Shown here: positions 26,320-35,555 of the stretch, piece after piece
Layout: each line of letters begins with the position of its first letter
Position numbering within the stretch: the first letter of the stretch is position 1
Source of the DNA: DASRRB01 sp036732755
GTDB taxonomy: Bacteria > Planctomycetota > B15-G4 > SIAN01
Length of the DNA: 64,000 nt
Direction of reading: 5' to 3'
Assembly: GCA_036732755.1 (NCBI GenBank)
Contig: DAINBU010000002.1
Coordinates: forward strand, 50,148-114,147
Made by a program: the position numbers and the translations under genes
The notes under the pieces: model-generated
What the model was told of the DNA's origin: nothing
Database searches by the model: none
Seen by the model: only the letters and a program-made list of their open reading frames with translations

Positions 26320-27696
26320 CTACTTCTTCGCCGTCGCCTTCGCGAGCCGCGGCTCGTTCAGCAGCGCCCCGTGCAGCGCGTTCACCGCCTTCGCGGTGTC
26401 ATGTTCATCGACGACGATGCCGACGTTGGTGCGACGCGCGCCCATCGAGACCATGCGCGGCGCGATGCCCTCGTGCGCGAGCGTCGAGAAGATCGCGCCG
26501 AGCGTCTGCGGCGATTCGCCGATGGCGTGGCCGACCACGGCGACGGCGGTGACGTTGCGCTCGACCGTCACTTCGCCGAGCGCGCGCAGCTCGTCGAGGA
26601 ACGCCCCGAGCCGGCGGCGATCGTCGTCGACGGTCATCGAGACGGAGATCTCGGTGGTCGCGAGCATGTCGAGCGCGACCTCGTGCCGGCCGGCGGCGTC
26701 GAACACCTTCGCCATGTACCCGTGCGCGCCGAGCATGCGCGGCGTCACGACGTTCACGAGGCAGATGCCGCGCTTCTGCACGACGGTGCGCACGACCGGC
26801 CGCGACGCCGGCACCTCGCGCCAGATCACCGTGTTGGGTCCGGTCGGGTTGCGCGTGTCGAGGACGCGCACGGGAATGTCGGCCTCGACGGCGGGATGGA
26901 GCGTCGCGGGGTGGAGCACCTTGCCCCCGCAGAAGGCGATCTCGGCCGCCTCGTCGTAGGTCATGCACTCGATCGGGCGCGCGTCGGGCACGAGGCGCGG
27001 GTCGGCCGTCATGACGCCCGGCACGTCGGTCCAGATCTCGATCTCGCTCGCGTGCAGCGCCCGCCCGAACAGCGACGCGCTGTAGTCGGAGCCGTTGCGG
27101 CCGAGGGTCGTGATGCTCCCCGCGGCGTCTTTCGCGAGGAAGCCGGTCACCACCGCCACGCTCGCGCCGCCCGACGCCGGGTCGGCGCCGCCGCGCTCCT
27201 TGAAGAACTTCGCGATCGCGTCGTAGCTCTGCGGAAGCGGCCGCGCGCGCTGGTAGCGCGAATCGGTCTGCAGCCCCGCGTCGAATGCCATCACCGCCTC
27301 GGCCGGAACGCCCGCCTGGTTCAGCGCGGCGGCGACCGTGTGCACGGAGAGCCGCTCGCCGAACGACGCGACCTGATCGAGCAGGCGCGGCGTCGTTTCC
27401 GCGACCAGCGAGATGCCGCGCAGCAGGTCGGCCAGCTCTTGGAGCAGCGGCGCGTGCGCCGGCACCTCGACGCCGAGCTCCTCCGCGATCCTGGAATGGC
27501 GCGCGTGCAGTCCCGTCAGGTCGTGCTTGCCGGTGACCGCCTTGTGCGCCTGGTCGAGCAGCGTGTCGGTCACGCCCGAGTGGGCCGAGACGACCACGCA
27601 GGGGCGGTCCTTCAGGCGCGCGCGCACCAGCTCGACGACGCGCCGGATGTTGGCGGCGTCGCCCACCGAAGTGCCGCCGAACTTCATCACGATCAT
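26320..27696 (-). CDS. lysC: Aspartate kinase with C-terminal ACT domains
   Basis: 458 residues, the usual length of single-function aspartokinases. It phosphorylates aspartate, the first step to lysine, methionine and threonine. KFGGTSVGD opens the kinase domain at residues 5-13; FGERLSVHTVAAALN and TTLGRNGSDYSASLF (aspartate and ATP site) follow. ACT-type regulatory segments occupy about 305-450 (KRGICLVNVVTPRMLGAHGY and VAVVGHAIGESPQTLGAIFS), so feedback control by an amino acid is likely. No lysine riboswitch was recognised in the 220-base leader shared with the divergent lipoprotein gene. Confidence 0.95.
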   Translation of the reverse strand: MIVMKFGGTSVGDAANIRRVVELVRARLKDRPCVVVSAHSGVTDTLLDQAHKAVTGKHDLTGLHARHSRIAEELGVEVPAHAPLLQELADLLRGISLVAETTPRLLDQVASFGERLSVHTVAAALNQAGVPAEAVMAFDAGLQTDSRYQRARPLPQSYDAIAKFFKERGGADPASGGASVAVVTGFLAKDAAGSITTLGRNGSDYSASLFGRALHASEIEIWTDVPGVMTADPRLVPDARPIECMTYDEAAEIAFCGGKVLHPATLHPAVEADIPVRVLDTRNPTGPNTVIWREVPASRPVVRTVVQKRGICLVNVVTPRMLGAHGYMAKVFDAAGRHEVALDMLATTEISVSMTVDDDRRRLGAFLDELRALGEVTVERNVTAVAVVGHAIGESPQTLGAIFSTLAHEGIAPRMVSMGARRTNVGIVVDEHDTAKAVNALHGALLNEPRLAKATAKK

Positions 27697-27917
27697 GGTT
27701 TCAGGCGTCCCGCCCGGATGTTCCTGCGAGGTCGCGGCAGCCGGCCGAATGCGGCGCCGCGCGACCCTCCCCCCGCGAAGTCGGAGGATCTTAATGGAGG
27801 TCGGCGCGGAGGCGCCATCCGTCCCGGGGGCCCGCGGGGCGAACGGCGGCGTGAGCCGGCGCGGGCGCGGATCCGGCGTAGGGAGCCGACTCGAAGGCTC
27901 TTCCGCAGGAGACCGCC

Positions 27918-30041
27918 GTGAATCCCTTCGCCCGCTCCCGTGCCCTCGCTCGCGACCTCGCCGCGCTCTCGCTCACACTGCTCGGTGCGTGCGGAGGAGG
28001 CGGTGGCGGCGGCGCCGCGACGGCGCCGGCCGACGCGATCGCGCTCGCGTTCCCGCCGCCGCACGGCCTCACCGACCAGGTCGAATTCGAGCTGCTCGGC
28101 ACGACGGCCCGCCCGCAGCGGATCGCGCGAATCGAAGCGAACGGCCTCCCCGGCGCGACCAGCAACGGCTTCAAGAACTGGAACGTCGACGTCGCGCTCA
28201 GCGCCCCCACCACCGACTTCTCGATCGACGCGCTCGACGGCGCGAGCAACGTCCTCTCGCAGGAGGCGGCCTCGATCGAGTTCGCGCCGGTCCCGGAAGG
28301 GGCGAACGACCTCGCGTTCGATCCGGCGCGCAACCAGATCCTGGCCTGCGAGATCACGAATCGCTCCGGCCTGATCGGCCTCGACCTCGCGAGCGGCCGC
28401 CCGATCTTCGTCTCGGGTCCGGCCCGCGGCGTCGGGCCCGGGTTTCCCGACTTGATCGAGGCCGTCGAAGTCGACGCCGCGAACGATCGCGCGTTCGTCC
28501 TGGGCAACCTCTCCGCCGCGGTGCTCGCCGTCGACCTGCGCGACGGCGACCGTACCGTCGTATCGGACTTCTCCAGCACGGGCGTCGACTTCAGCAGCCC
28601 GCGCGACGTCGCGCTCGACGCGGGGCGCGCGCGCCTCGTCGTCGCCGACCTCGGGCTCGACGCGATCGTCGCGGTCGACCTCGCGACCGGCGCGCGCTCG
28701 CTCCTCTCCGACGCGACGCACGGCACGGGCGCCGCGCTCGTCAACCCCGTGCGGATCGTCGTCGTCGCCGGCCTCGACGTCGCGCTCGTGATCACGCGCG
28801 ACAGCGACGACCTGATCGGCGTGAACCTCGCCAACGGCAACCGCTCCGTGATCTCGGGCGCGAGCCGCGGCGCAGGCCCGGCGCTGCTGAATCCGCGGAC
28901 GGTCGCGTTCGACGAGCTTCACGATCAGGCCATCGTCGCGAACGGCGACACTTCGATCCTGAGCGTCGACCTCGCGACCGGCGACCGCGTGCTCCTCGCG
29001 TCGGACACGCTCGGGACGGGACCTTCGTTCGCCGGGCTCCAGGACCTGATCGTGCTGCCGTCGAAGTTCCTCGCCGTGGCGGTCGGCGGCCAGAAGACGA
29101 TCCTCCAGGTCGACCCCGCGACCGGCGACCGCACGGACATCGAGACGCTGCGCGTCGGCGCCGGCGAGCGCATCACCAACCTGCTCGAGATCGCCGCCGA
29201 CTTCGGCGCCGACGACTACTTCGTCCTCGAGACCGACTTCCACGCCATCTCGCTGCGCTCGGTCGACCCGCGCACGGGGGATCGCGCGCTCGTCTCGTCG
29301 CCGAGCCGCGGCGCCGGACCGCTCTTCCAGAATCCGCATGCGCTCGCCGTCGTGACGCGGCGCGGCCAGGCGTTCGTCACCGACTTCGTGCTGGAGGCGC
29401 TGATCGCCATCGACCTCGCCACCGGCGATCGCACGATCGTCTCCGACGCGACGACTGGTTCCGGCGTCGACTTCAACTTCCTCGACACCATCGCGGTCGA
29501 CGACGCGAAGAACCGCGCGTTCGTCTCCGACTTCAGCTCCGCCGGCCACACCCTGATCGGCGTCGACCTCGCGACCGGCAACCGGACCGAGTTCTCCGGC
29601 CCCAACCGCGGCAGCGGCCCGCAGCCGTCGTCCGCCCGCTTCGCGGTGATCGAGCGCAGCGGCGCATCGGTGCTGATCCTCGACGACATCGGCCAGGACC
29701 TGCTCCGCGTGAACCTCGCCACCGGCGACCGCACGTTCGCGTCCGGCCAGGGCGTCGGCGCCGGCCCCGGCTTCCAGGGCCTGACCGGCGGCCTCGCACT
29801 CTCCGCCGATGCGACGCGCGCCCTCGTCGCCGACCGCGTTCTCGGCCTCGTCGAGGTCGATCTTTCCACCGGCGACCGCACCGTCGTCGCGCCGCCCGAC
29901 CTCGGGTTCGGCCCCGGCTTCGCCCGCATCAGCCCCTTCAGCCGCTTCGGCGAGCAGCGGATCTTCGCGCTCCACGACGGCGTCGGAGCCCTCGTCGAGA
30001 TCGATCGCGCTTCGGGGAACCGGGTTGTCATCTCGCGCTGA
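27918..30041 (+). CDS. Lipoprotein with twelve propeller-like repeats
   Basis: 707 residues: lipoprotein signal with lipobox LLGAC followed by a glycine run, a beta-rich head (about 40-125), then about twelve repeats of roughly 50 residues, each built around (V/I)(D/N)LATG(D/N)R. Examples are IVAVDLATGARSLLSDATHG, LIGVNLANGNRSVISGASRG, LIAIDLATGDRTIVSDATTG and LVEIDRASGNRVVISR at the C-terminus. This fits a large propeller or two consecutive propellers on the cell surface. Related to NHL/SMP-30-like repeat proteins by pattern only. Its last 14 bases overlap the convergent zinc-ribbon gene. Confidence 0.65.
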   Translation: MNPFARSRALARDLAALSLTLLGACGGGGGGGAATAPADAIALAFPPPHGLTDQVEFELLGTTARPQRIARIEANGLPGATSNGFKNWNVDVALSAPTTDFSIDALDGASNVLSQEAASIEFAPVPEGANDLAFDPARNQILACEITNRSGLIGLDLASGRPIFVSGPARGVGPGFPDLIEAVEVDAANDRAFVLGNLSAAVLAVDLRDGDRTVVSDFSSTGVDFSSPRDVALDAGRARLVVADLGLDAIVAVDLATGARSLLSDATHGTGAALVNPVRIVVVAGLDVALVITRDSDDLIGVNLANGNRSVISGASRGAGPALLNPRTVAFDELHDQAIVANGDTSILSVDLATGDRVLLASDTLGTGPSFAGLQDLIVLPSKFLAVAVGGQKTILQVDPATGDRTDIETLRVGAGERITNLLEIAADFGADDYFVLETDFHAISLRSVDPRTGDRALVSSPSRGAGPLFQNPHALAVVTRRGQAFVTDFVLEALIAIDLATGDRTIVSDATTGSGVDFNFLDTIAVDDAKNRAFVSDFSSAGHTLIGVDLATGNRTEFSGPNRGSGPQPSSARFAVIERSGASVLILDDIGQDLLRVNLATGDRTFASGQGVGAGPGFQGLTGGLALSADATRALVADRVLGLVEVDLSTGDRTVVAPPDLGFGPGFARISPFSRFGEQRIFALHDGVGALVEIDRASGNRVVISR

Positions 30042-30837
30042 GGAGATTCCGCGGATCCGCCGCGGCTCTCTCGAGCGCTGCCACGACTTCTGCCGGCGCG
30101 ATCGTGCGCGCGAGCTGGAACCCCTCCCTTCGAAGCGTCGCGACGCTGCGCTCGATCTCCGCCGGCGACGGCTGCAGCGGGCCCAACGAACGCGTCAGCG
30201 GTCCGAGCACGCGACGGGAACGCGCGAGGCGCCGCCACTTGGTCTGCGCGCGGAACACGGCCCAGGTCCCGAGCGCCAGCGGCACGCACCCCGTCGCGAT
30301 CGACGCGGCGAGCGCCCACGGCGGCTTCGGGACGGCCGCCTGCCAAGCGCAGATGAACAGGGCCCCGAACAGCGCCAGTGCCGCAGCGAAGACGCCGAGG
30401 TACGCCGTCAGCGATTCGTCGCGACTGCGGAAGCGCTTCGACTGGAAGGTGTTCTCCAGCGCGCGGAACGGTTCGGCGAGCAGTTCGCCGCGCTCCGCGT
30501 CGCCAAGTCCGCGGACGACGCGCGACTCCTGCTCCATGCGACGGGTGAGCGCCTCGACGCCCGACGCGCACGTCCGCGCCGCGAGCGCCGGCAGGTCGGG
30601 ATCGTCGGCAGGTTCCGGCTTCGCGGTCCCCGATGGAATGAGGACGACGGTGCGGCACGTCTGGCACGTGAGCTCGGTCGCGAACGGGACGCCGCGGCCG
30701 AGCGGGATGTAGTAGAGGTGCGAGACCTGGCCGAGGTCCGCCGCCCGGAAGCGGGCGAGATTCCTGCAGAAAGGGCAGAAGTCGCCGACGAAGCCGGTCC
30801 GCCAGCGGACCTCCTTCTTTCCCCAGACGATCAGCAT
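30028..30837 (-). CDS. Zinc-ribbon membrane protein
   Basis: 269 residues. The N-terminus carries a zinc ribbon with CPFC (about residue 22) and CQTC (about 56). A soluble helical stretch follows, then two adjacent membrane segments at about 140-190 (LGVFAAALALFGALFICAW and a second ending in GTWAVF), and a C-terminal helical tail with PAEIERSVATLRREGFQLAR. Start at 30837 (MLIVWGKK). The layout resembles small membrane proteins that sense or assemble complexes. No family recognised. Tail-to-tail overlap of 14 bases with the repeat lipoprotein. Confidence 0.6.
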   Translation of the reverse strand: MLIVWGKKEVRWRTGFVGDFCPFCRNLARFRAADLGQVSHLYYIPLGRGVPFATELTCQTCRTVVLIPSGTAKPEPADDPDLPALAARTCASGVEALTRRMEQESRVVRGLGDAERGELLAEPFRALENTFQSKRFRSRDESLTAYLGVFAAALALFGALFICAWQAAVPKPPWALAASIATGCVPLALGTWAVFRAQTKWRRLARSRRVLGPLTRSLGPLQPSPAEIERSVATLRREGFQLARTIAPAEVVAALERAAADPRNLLSAR

Positions 30838-30873
30838 CCTCGTGCCTCCTGCGGACACGGTAAAAGTCCCGGG

Positions 30874-32130
30874 ATGAAGCGAAAGAAACCAGCCGCTCCC
30901 TCCCGAGCGAAGGCGGCCAGCGACGGCGCCGCGCTGATCCACGACTGGAACGCCGACGGGCCGCGGCCGAAGAAGCGACTCGAGTTCGTCGACGAGACGC
31001 TGCGCGACGGGCTGCAGTGTCCGAGCGTGACCGACCCGTCGATCGAGAAGAAGATCGCCCTGCTGCGGCTGATGGTCGACCTCGGCATCCAGTGCGTCGA
31101 CATCGGGCTGCCGGGCGCGGGCGGCGTCGTGAACGAGCACGTCGAGACGCTCTTGAAGGTCATCCGCGACGAGAAGCTGCCGATCGCCGCCAACTGTGCC
31201 GCACGTACCGTCATCCGCGACATCCAGCCGGTGGCCGAGATCCAGCAGCGCGTCGGGATCCCGCTCGCCGTCTCGATGTTCATCGGGTCGAGCGCGATCC
31301 GGCAGTACGCCGAGGACTGGACGCTCGCGAAGATGGTGCAGGCGTCCGAGGACGCGCTCGCCTTCGCGAAGCGCGAGCACGTGCCGATCACCTACGTGAC
31401 CGAGGACACGACGCGCGCGCACCCCCGGACGATCAAGACGCTCTACAACCTCGCGATGGACTTCGGCGCGAAGGCGCTGATCGTCTGCGACACGGTCGGC
31501 CACGCGACGCCGAGCGGCGTGCGCCGCCTCGTCAAGTTCGTGAAGTCGCTGGTCGCGAAGAAGCGGTCGAAGGCGAAGGTCGAGTGGCACGGCCACATGG
31601 ACCGCGGGCTCGGCGTGCTGAACAGCATCGCGGCCTTCGCGGCGGGCGCCGACCGCGTGCACGGGACCGGGCTCGGCGTCGGCGAGCGCGCCGGCAACAC
31701 GCCGATGGACCTGCTGCTCGTCAACCTGAAGCTCATGGGCTGGATCGACAACGACCTCTCCAGGCTCGGCGCGTACTGCCGCGCGGTGTCGGACGCGGTC
31801 GAGATGCCGATCCCGGTGAGCTACCCGGTCTTCGGGAAGGACGCCTTCGAGACCGGCACCGGCGTGCACGCGAGCGCCGTCATCAAGGCGATGAAGAAGG
31901 GCGACGCCTGGCTCGCCAACCGCGTCTACTCCGGCGTGCCGAGCGACCTCTTCGGCCTCTCGCAGAAGATCGCCATCGGTCCCATGAGCGGGAAGTCGAA
32001 CGTCGAGTTCTGGCTCGAGCAGCGCTCGATCGCGAAGTCCGACGCGCTGGTCGACTCGATCCTCGCCAAGGCGAAGGGCTCGCGGCGGATGCTCACCGAC
32101 GAACAGGTGATGGAGCTGGTGAAGACGTGA
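30874..32130 (+). CDS. HMGL/isopropylmalate-synthase-type acyltransferase or lyase, short form
   Basis: 418 residues of the pyruvate-carboxyltransferase-like TIM barrel. Metal and catalytic marks: DETLRDG at 40-46, H239 and H241 in WHGHMDRG, N275 in GERAGNTPMD, and GTGVHASAVIKA near the C-terminus. The family includes 2-isopropylmalate, homocitrate and citramalate synthases and HMG-CoA lyase. The C-terminal allosteric domain of LeuA is absent: only about 100 residues follow the barrel, ending in the DEQVMELVKT helix. The reaction is therefore open; a LeuA2/homocitrate-synthase-like activity is possible. It overlaps the next gene by GTGA. Confidence 0.8.
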   Translation: MKRKKPAAPSRAKAASDGAALIHDWNADGPRPKKRLEFVDETLRDGLQCPSVTDPSIEKKIALLRLMVDLGIQCVDIGLPGAGGVVNEHVETLLKVIRDEKLPIAANCAARTVIRDIQPVAEIQQRVGIPLAVSMFIGSSAIRQYAEDWTLAKMVQASEDALAFAKREHVPITYVTEDTTRAHPRTIKTLYNLAMDFGAKALIVCDTVGHATPSGVRRLVKFVKSLVAKKRSKAKVEWHGHMDRGLGVLNSIAAFAAGADRVHGTGLGVGERAGNTPMDLLLVNLKLMGWIDNDLSRLGAYCRAVSDAVEMPIPVSYPVFGKDAFETGTGVHASAVIKAMKKGDAWLANRVYSGVPSDLFGLSQKIAIGPMSGKSNVEFWLEQRSIAKSDALVDSILAKAKGSRRMLTDEQVMELVKT

Positions 32131-32837
32131 TCGTCGCGCTGCTCGGCCGGACGAGCGGGGATTCGGGCGTCGGGCTCCTGCTCCTCGGCGCGTTCGTGCT
32201 CGCCATCGTCGGAATCGTCGTCGGCAGCAAGGTGGCCGCGCGGCGACGGGAGCGAATGCTCGCCGAGTTCGCGCCGTCGATCGGGATGGAGTTCTTGCCC
32301 CGCGACGACGTGACGGTGACGGCGCGGCTCGGACGGCTGCCCCTCTTCGAGAAGGGTCGCGACCGGCGCGCCTTCAACGTGATGCGCGGTACCTCGCACG
32401 GCCGCCGGGTCGCCGTCTTCGACTACCACTACAGGACCGGTTCCGGCAAGCACACCCACCACCATACGCAGACCGTCGCGCACGTCCGCTTCGAAGGCGT
32501 CGACCTGCCGCTGTTCTGGCTGCGGCCGCACGGGATGCTCGACAAGCTCGCGTCGCTCGTCGGGATGCGCGACATCGACTTCACCGACGACGAGGCGTTC
32601 TCCAAGCGCTGGTTCCTGAAGGCAAATGACGAGCAGGCGGTGCGCCGTCTCTTCACGCCGCGCGTGCGCGGCCAGTTCGCGCCTGACCGCCCGCTCCACG
32701 TCGAGGCGGGCGGCCCCGACCTGATCGTCTACCGCGAGGGCAAGAAGGCCGATCCCGACGGGATCCGCGCGCTGCTCGAAGACGCGTTCCGGATGACGGA
32801 GCTCTTCACCAGAGCCGGAACGCCAGGACGCTCGTGA
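32127..32837 (+). CDS. Single-pass membrane protein of unknown function
   Basis: 236 residues starting with a GTG that overlaps the upstream stop (GTGA), so it is probably translationally coupled to the acyltransferase/lyase gene. One membrane helix lies at about 16-36 (LLLLGAFVLAIVGIVVGSKV) with basic residues after it. The soluble part is beta-rich (RRVAVFDYHYRTGSGKHTHH, VRFEGVDLPLFWLRPHGMLD) and includes a histidine-rich patch KHTHHHTQT that could bind metal. No family recognised; it resembles DUF3137-like proteins only loosely. Its end overlaps the convergent DUF420-like gene by 32 bases. Confidence 0.6.
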   Translation: MIVALLGRTSGDSGVGLLLLGAFVLAIVGIVVGSKVAARRRERMLAEFAPSIGMEFLPRDDVTVTARLGRLPLFEKGRDRRAFNVMRGTSHGRRVAVFDYHYRTGSGKHTHHHTQTVAHVRFEGVDLPLFWLRPHGMLDKLASLVGMRDIDFTDDEAFSKRWFLKANDEQAVRRLFTPRVRGQFAPDRPLHVEAGGPDLIVYREGKKADPDGIRALLEDAFRMTELFTRAGTPGRS

Positions 32838-33189
32838 CGACCGTCGCGAGGTAGAGCGGGAAGAAGAGCACGTAGAGCTTCACGTGCACGCTTTTCGGCC
32901 CCTTCATGCCGGTGACGACGAGGGCGAGGAGCACGGCGAGCGCGCCGCTCGCGACCCCGATGTGAACGTTCAGCGTGGTCGCGTCGCGCACCGGGAACTT
33001 CCAGCCGAGCCCGCGCAGGAAGACCTCGACCGCGACGAGGCCCACGATCACGAGCAGGGCGCCGGTTTTCCCGAGCTTCTGGTGGAGCTTGTTGTCGCTC
33101 TTGCGGACCCGGAAGCCCTGCACGAAGCAGCCGAGCGCCACCAGCATCACGAGCTCGGCGAACCAGAGGAAGCCCTGTTCGATCGTCAT
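32806..33189 (-). CDS. DUF420-like four-helix membrane protein
   Basis: 127 residues with four membrane helices: FLWFAELVMLVALGCFVQGF, GALLVIVGLVAVEVFL, VHIGVASGALAVLLALVV and LYVLFFPLYLATVVTSVLAF. Histidines near helix ends (NKLHQKLGK, LNVHIGVASG, VHVKLYVL) are in DUF420-like places. DUF420 proteins such as CtaM are linked to cytochrome oxidase assembly, but no oxidase gene is nearby, so that role is not claimed. Divergent from the S9 peptidase gene, 81 bases away. Confidence 0.55.
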   Translation of the reverse strand: MTIEQGFLWFAELVMLVALGCFVQGFRVRKSDNKLHQKLGKTGALLVIVGLVAVEVFLRGLGWKFPVRDATTLNVHIGVASGALAVLLALVVTGMKGPKSVHVKLYVLFFPLYLATVVTSVLAFRLW

Positions 33190-33270
33190 CGCGGCGGAGG
33201 TTAGCGCGCTCCGGAGCGGCGCGGCTCTATCATCCGGCGCGCTCGCGTGGACTCACTCGAGGAGGAAGAC

Positions 33271-35388
33271 GTGGCGCGTCCGCATCCGTTCTCGCTCGTC
33301 GCGCTCGCCGCATTCGGGATCTCCGGCGCTCCGGCGCGCGCGGCCGATCCTGCGGCCCAGGCGGCCGCGCCCACGCCCGCGCCCGCGCCCGACAAGGGGA
33401 TGACGTCGGCCGACCTGCTGCGGCTGCGCGGCGTGGGCGGCGTCGCGATCTCTCCCGACGGCGCGACGGCTGCGTGGACGGTCGCCGTCCCGCGCGATCC
33501 GCTGAAGGAGAAGGACGGCCCGAGCATGACCGAGCTCTGGGTCGCGTCCGCGACCGGCGCGCCGCGCGCCTGGGTGAAGAGCAACCCGACCGGCGACGCG
33601 AACCTCGGCGCGATCGGCTTCACGCCCGACGGGAAGTCGATCGCGTTCCTCGCCAAGCGCGGCGGCGACAAGCATCGCGCGCTCTGGACCATCCCCGTCG
33701 CGGGCGGCGAGGCGTCGCGCGTCGCCGAGAGCGACGGCGACGTCACCGCCTACGCGTTCCATCCGATCCTGCGCCGGCTCGCCTACGTCGTCGCGCCCGC
33801 GACCGCCAAGGCCAAGAAGGACCTGCAGGAGAAGGGCTTCACGCAGGAGGTCTTCGAGGAGGACCTCGTCCACGCGCGCCTGCTCGTCGCCGACCTCGAC
33901 GCGGGCGGCTCGCCCAAGGCGGTCGGCGTGGTCGGCCACGCGAGCGACGTGGCGTGGTCGGGCGACGGCGGGCGGCTGCTCGTGACCGTCGCGCCGACGC
34001 CGCTGGTCGACGACTCCTACATGAGGAAGCAGCTCCAGACCTTCGACGCGGAAACTCTCCAGATCGTCGGGAAGGTCGACACGAAGGGAAAGCTCGGGCC
34101 GGCCGTGATCAATGCCGCCGGCAAGCAGGTCGCGTTCGTCGGGGCCGCCGACGAGCACGATCCGCAGGCGGGCCGCCTCTTCTGGGTCGGCGCCGAGGGC
34201 GGCTCGCCGAAGGAGCTGCTGCCCGAGTTCCAGGGCCACTTCGTGAGCTGCGCGTTCGCGGAGAACGACGCGCTGGTCTACCTCGCCGATCGCGGCTGCG
34301 AGACGGTGCTCGGACACGTCCTGCTCGCCGGCACCTCGAACCAGGAGCTGCTCGCCGAACCCGGTCAGGTCGTGACGGCCTTCGCGTTGAGCAAGAACGG
34401 GAAGAAGGCGGCGCTCGTGATGCAATCCGCGAGCGTGCCCGCGGAGGCGTACCGGCTCGAGCTCGGCGGCAAGCCGGAGCGCTCGAGCGTCTCCAATCCG
34501 TGGCTCGCGTCGCGCCAGCTCGGCGCGCAGGAGGTCTATCGCTGGAAGGCGCGCGACGGCCTCGACCTCGAGGGGATCCTGGTCAACCCGCTCGACCGCG
34601 CCGCAGGAGCGCCGACCACGCGCCGCTACCCGCTGATCGTCGTCGTGCACGGCGGCCCCGAGGCGCACAACCGCGACGGCTGGCTCACCAACTACAGCAA
34701 TCCCGGCCAGATCGCCGCCGCGCAGGGCTACGCCGTCTTCTATCCCAACTATCGCGGCAGCACGGGACGCGGCGTCGCGTTCAGCATGCTCGACCACAAG
34801 GATCCCGCGGGGAAGGAGTTCGACGACGTCGTCGACGGCGTCGAAGCGCTCGTGCGCGCCGGCATCGCCGACGAGAAGAAGGTCGGCATCACCGGCGGCA
34901 GCTACGGCGGCTACGCGACCGGCTGGTGCTGCACGACCTACTCGGAGAGGTTCGCCGCCGGCGTGATGGGCTTCGGCGTGAGCGACCTGATCTCGATGAT
35001 GGGCGTGACGGACATCCCGACCGAGCACTACCTCGTGCACCACCGCCTCCACCCCTGGGAGGCCTGGCAGCTCTTCCTCGAGCGCAGCCCGATCTACCAC
35101 GCGGAACACTGCAAGACGCCGCTCCTGATCCTCTGCGGCAAGAACGACCCGCGCGTCCCGCCGTCGCAGTCGATGGAGCTCTATCGCTACCTCAAGGCCG
35201 CCGCGCCGGCGACGCCAGTCCGCCTCGTCCAATACCCCGGCGAACAGCACGGCAACGCCCGCGCCGCGAGCCGCCTCGACTACCACCTGCGGATGATGCA
35301 GTGGTTCGACCACTATCTGAAAGGCGACGGCAAGGGAGAGATGCCGGCGCTGGCACTCGATTACGCGGGGATGCTCGGGACGAAGTAG
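33271..35388 (+). CDS. S9 family prolyl oligopeptidase/dipeptidyl-peptidase
   Basis: 705 residues. I use the GTG at 33271, five bases after an AGGAGG site; it gives a proper signal peptide (about 1-21, ending ARA). An earlier GTG adds only acidic residues. An N-terminal propeller (about 50-430; VAISPDGATAAWTVAVP, IGFTPDGKSIAFLAKRG) is followed by the hydrolase domain with S544 in GGSYGGYAT, D626 in CGKNDPRVP and H660 in GEQHGN. This triad and the VVVHGGPEAHN oxyanion loop are those of S9 peptidases that cut after proline. Exported; probably degrades peptides in the periplasm along with the S15 enzyme. Confidence 0.92.
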   Translation: MARPHPFSLVALAAFGISGAPARAADPAAQAAAPTPAPAPDKGMTSADLLRLRGVGGVAISPDGATAAWTVAVPRDPLKEKDGPSMTELWVASATGAPRAWVKSNPTGDANLGAIGFTPDGKSIAFLAKRGGDKHRALWTIPVAGGEASRVAESDGDVTAYAFHPILRRLAYVVAPATAKAKKDLQEKGFTQEVFEEDLVHARLLVADLDAGGSPKAVGVVGHASDVAWSGDGGRLLVTVAPTPLVDDSYMRKQLQTFDAETLQIVGKVDTKGKLGPAVINAAGKQVAFVGAADEHDPQAGRLFWVGAEGGSPKELLPEFQGHFVSCAFAENDALVYLADRGCETVLGHVLLAGTSNQELLAEPGQVVTAFALSKNGKKAALVMQSASVPAEAYRLELGGKPERSSVSNPWLASRQLGAQEVYRWKARDGLDLEGILVNPLDRAAGAPTTRRYPLIVVVHGGPEAHNRDGWLTNYSNPGQIAAAQGYAVFYPNYRGSTGRGVAFSMLDHKDPAGKEFDDVVDGVEALVRAGIADEKKVGITGGSYGGYATGWCCTTYSERFAAGVMGFGVSDLISMMGVTDIPTEHYLVHHRLHPWEAWQLFLERSPIYHAEHCKTPLLILCGKNDPRVPPSQSMELYRYLKAAAPATPVRLVQYPGEQHGNARAASRLDYHLRMMQWFDHYLKGDGKGEMPALALDYAGMLGTK

Positions 35389-35555
35389 GCGAATCGCTCC
35401 CGCGGCCAGGCCGAAGACTGCAATCAGGACGAGGAACCCGGCAAGGAACACGGCCCACATCACCGCGAGCTGTGTGAAAACGAGCTCCGCGGCGACGGTT
35501 CGCGTCCTTCGCCGCTGCATCGGAAGTCGGCATCACGATCACTCGAGGGAACGGG

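Noticed and set aside
27697..27917. Possible lysine riboswitch before the aspartate kinase gene
   Set aside because: The leader is long enough, but the conserved lysine-riboswitch core segments were not found on the minus strand.
35389..35520. Minus-strand frame with a strongly hydrophobic helix beginning at 35520
   Set aside because: It runs on as a 755-codon frame antisense to the S9 peptidase, with arginine-rich text typical of shadow frames in high-GC DNA. The short hydrophobic part alone is not enough.
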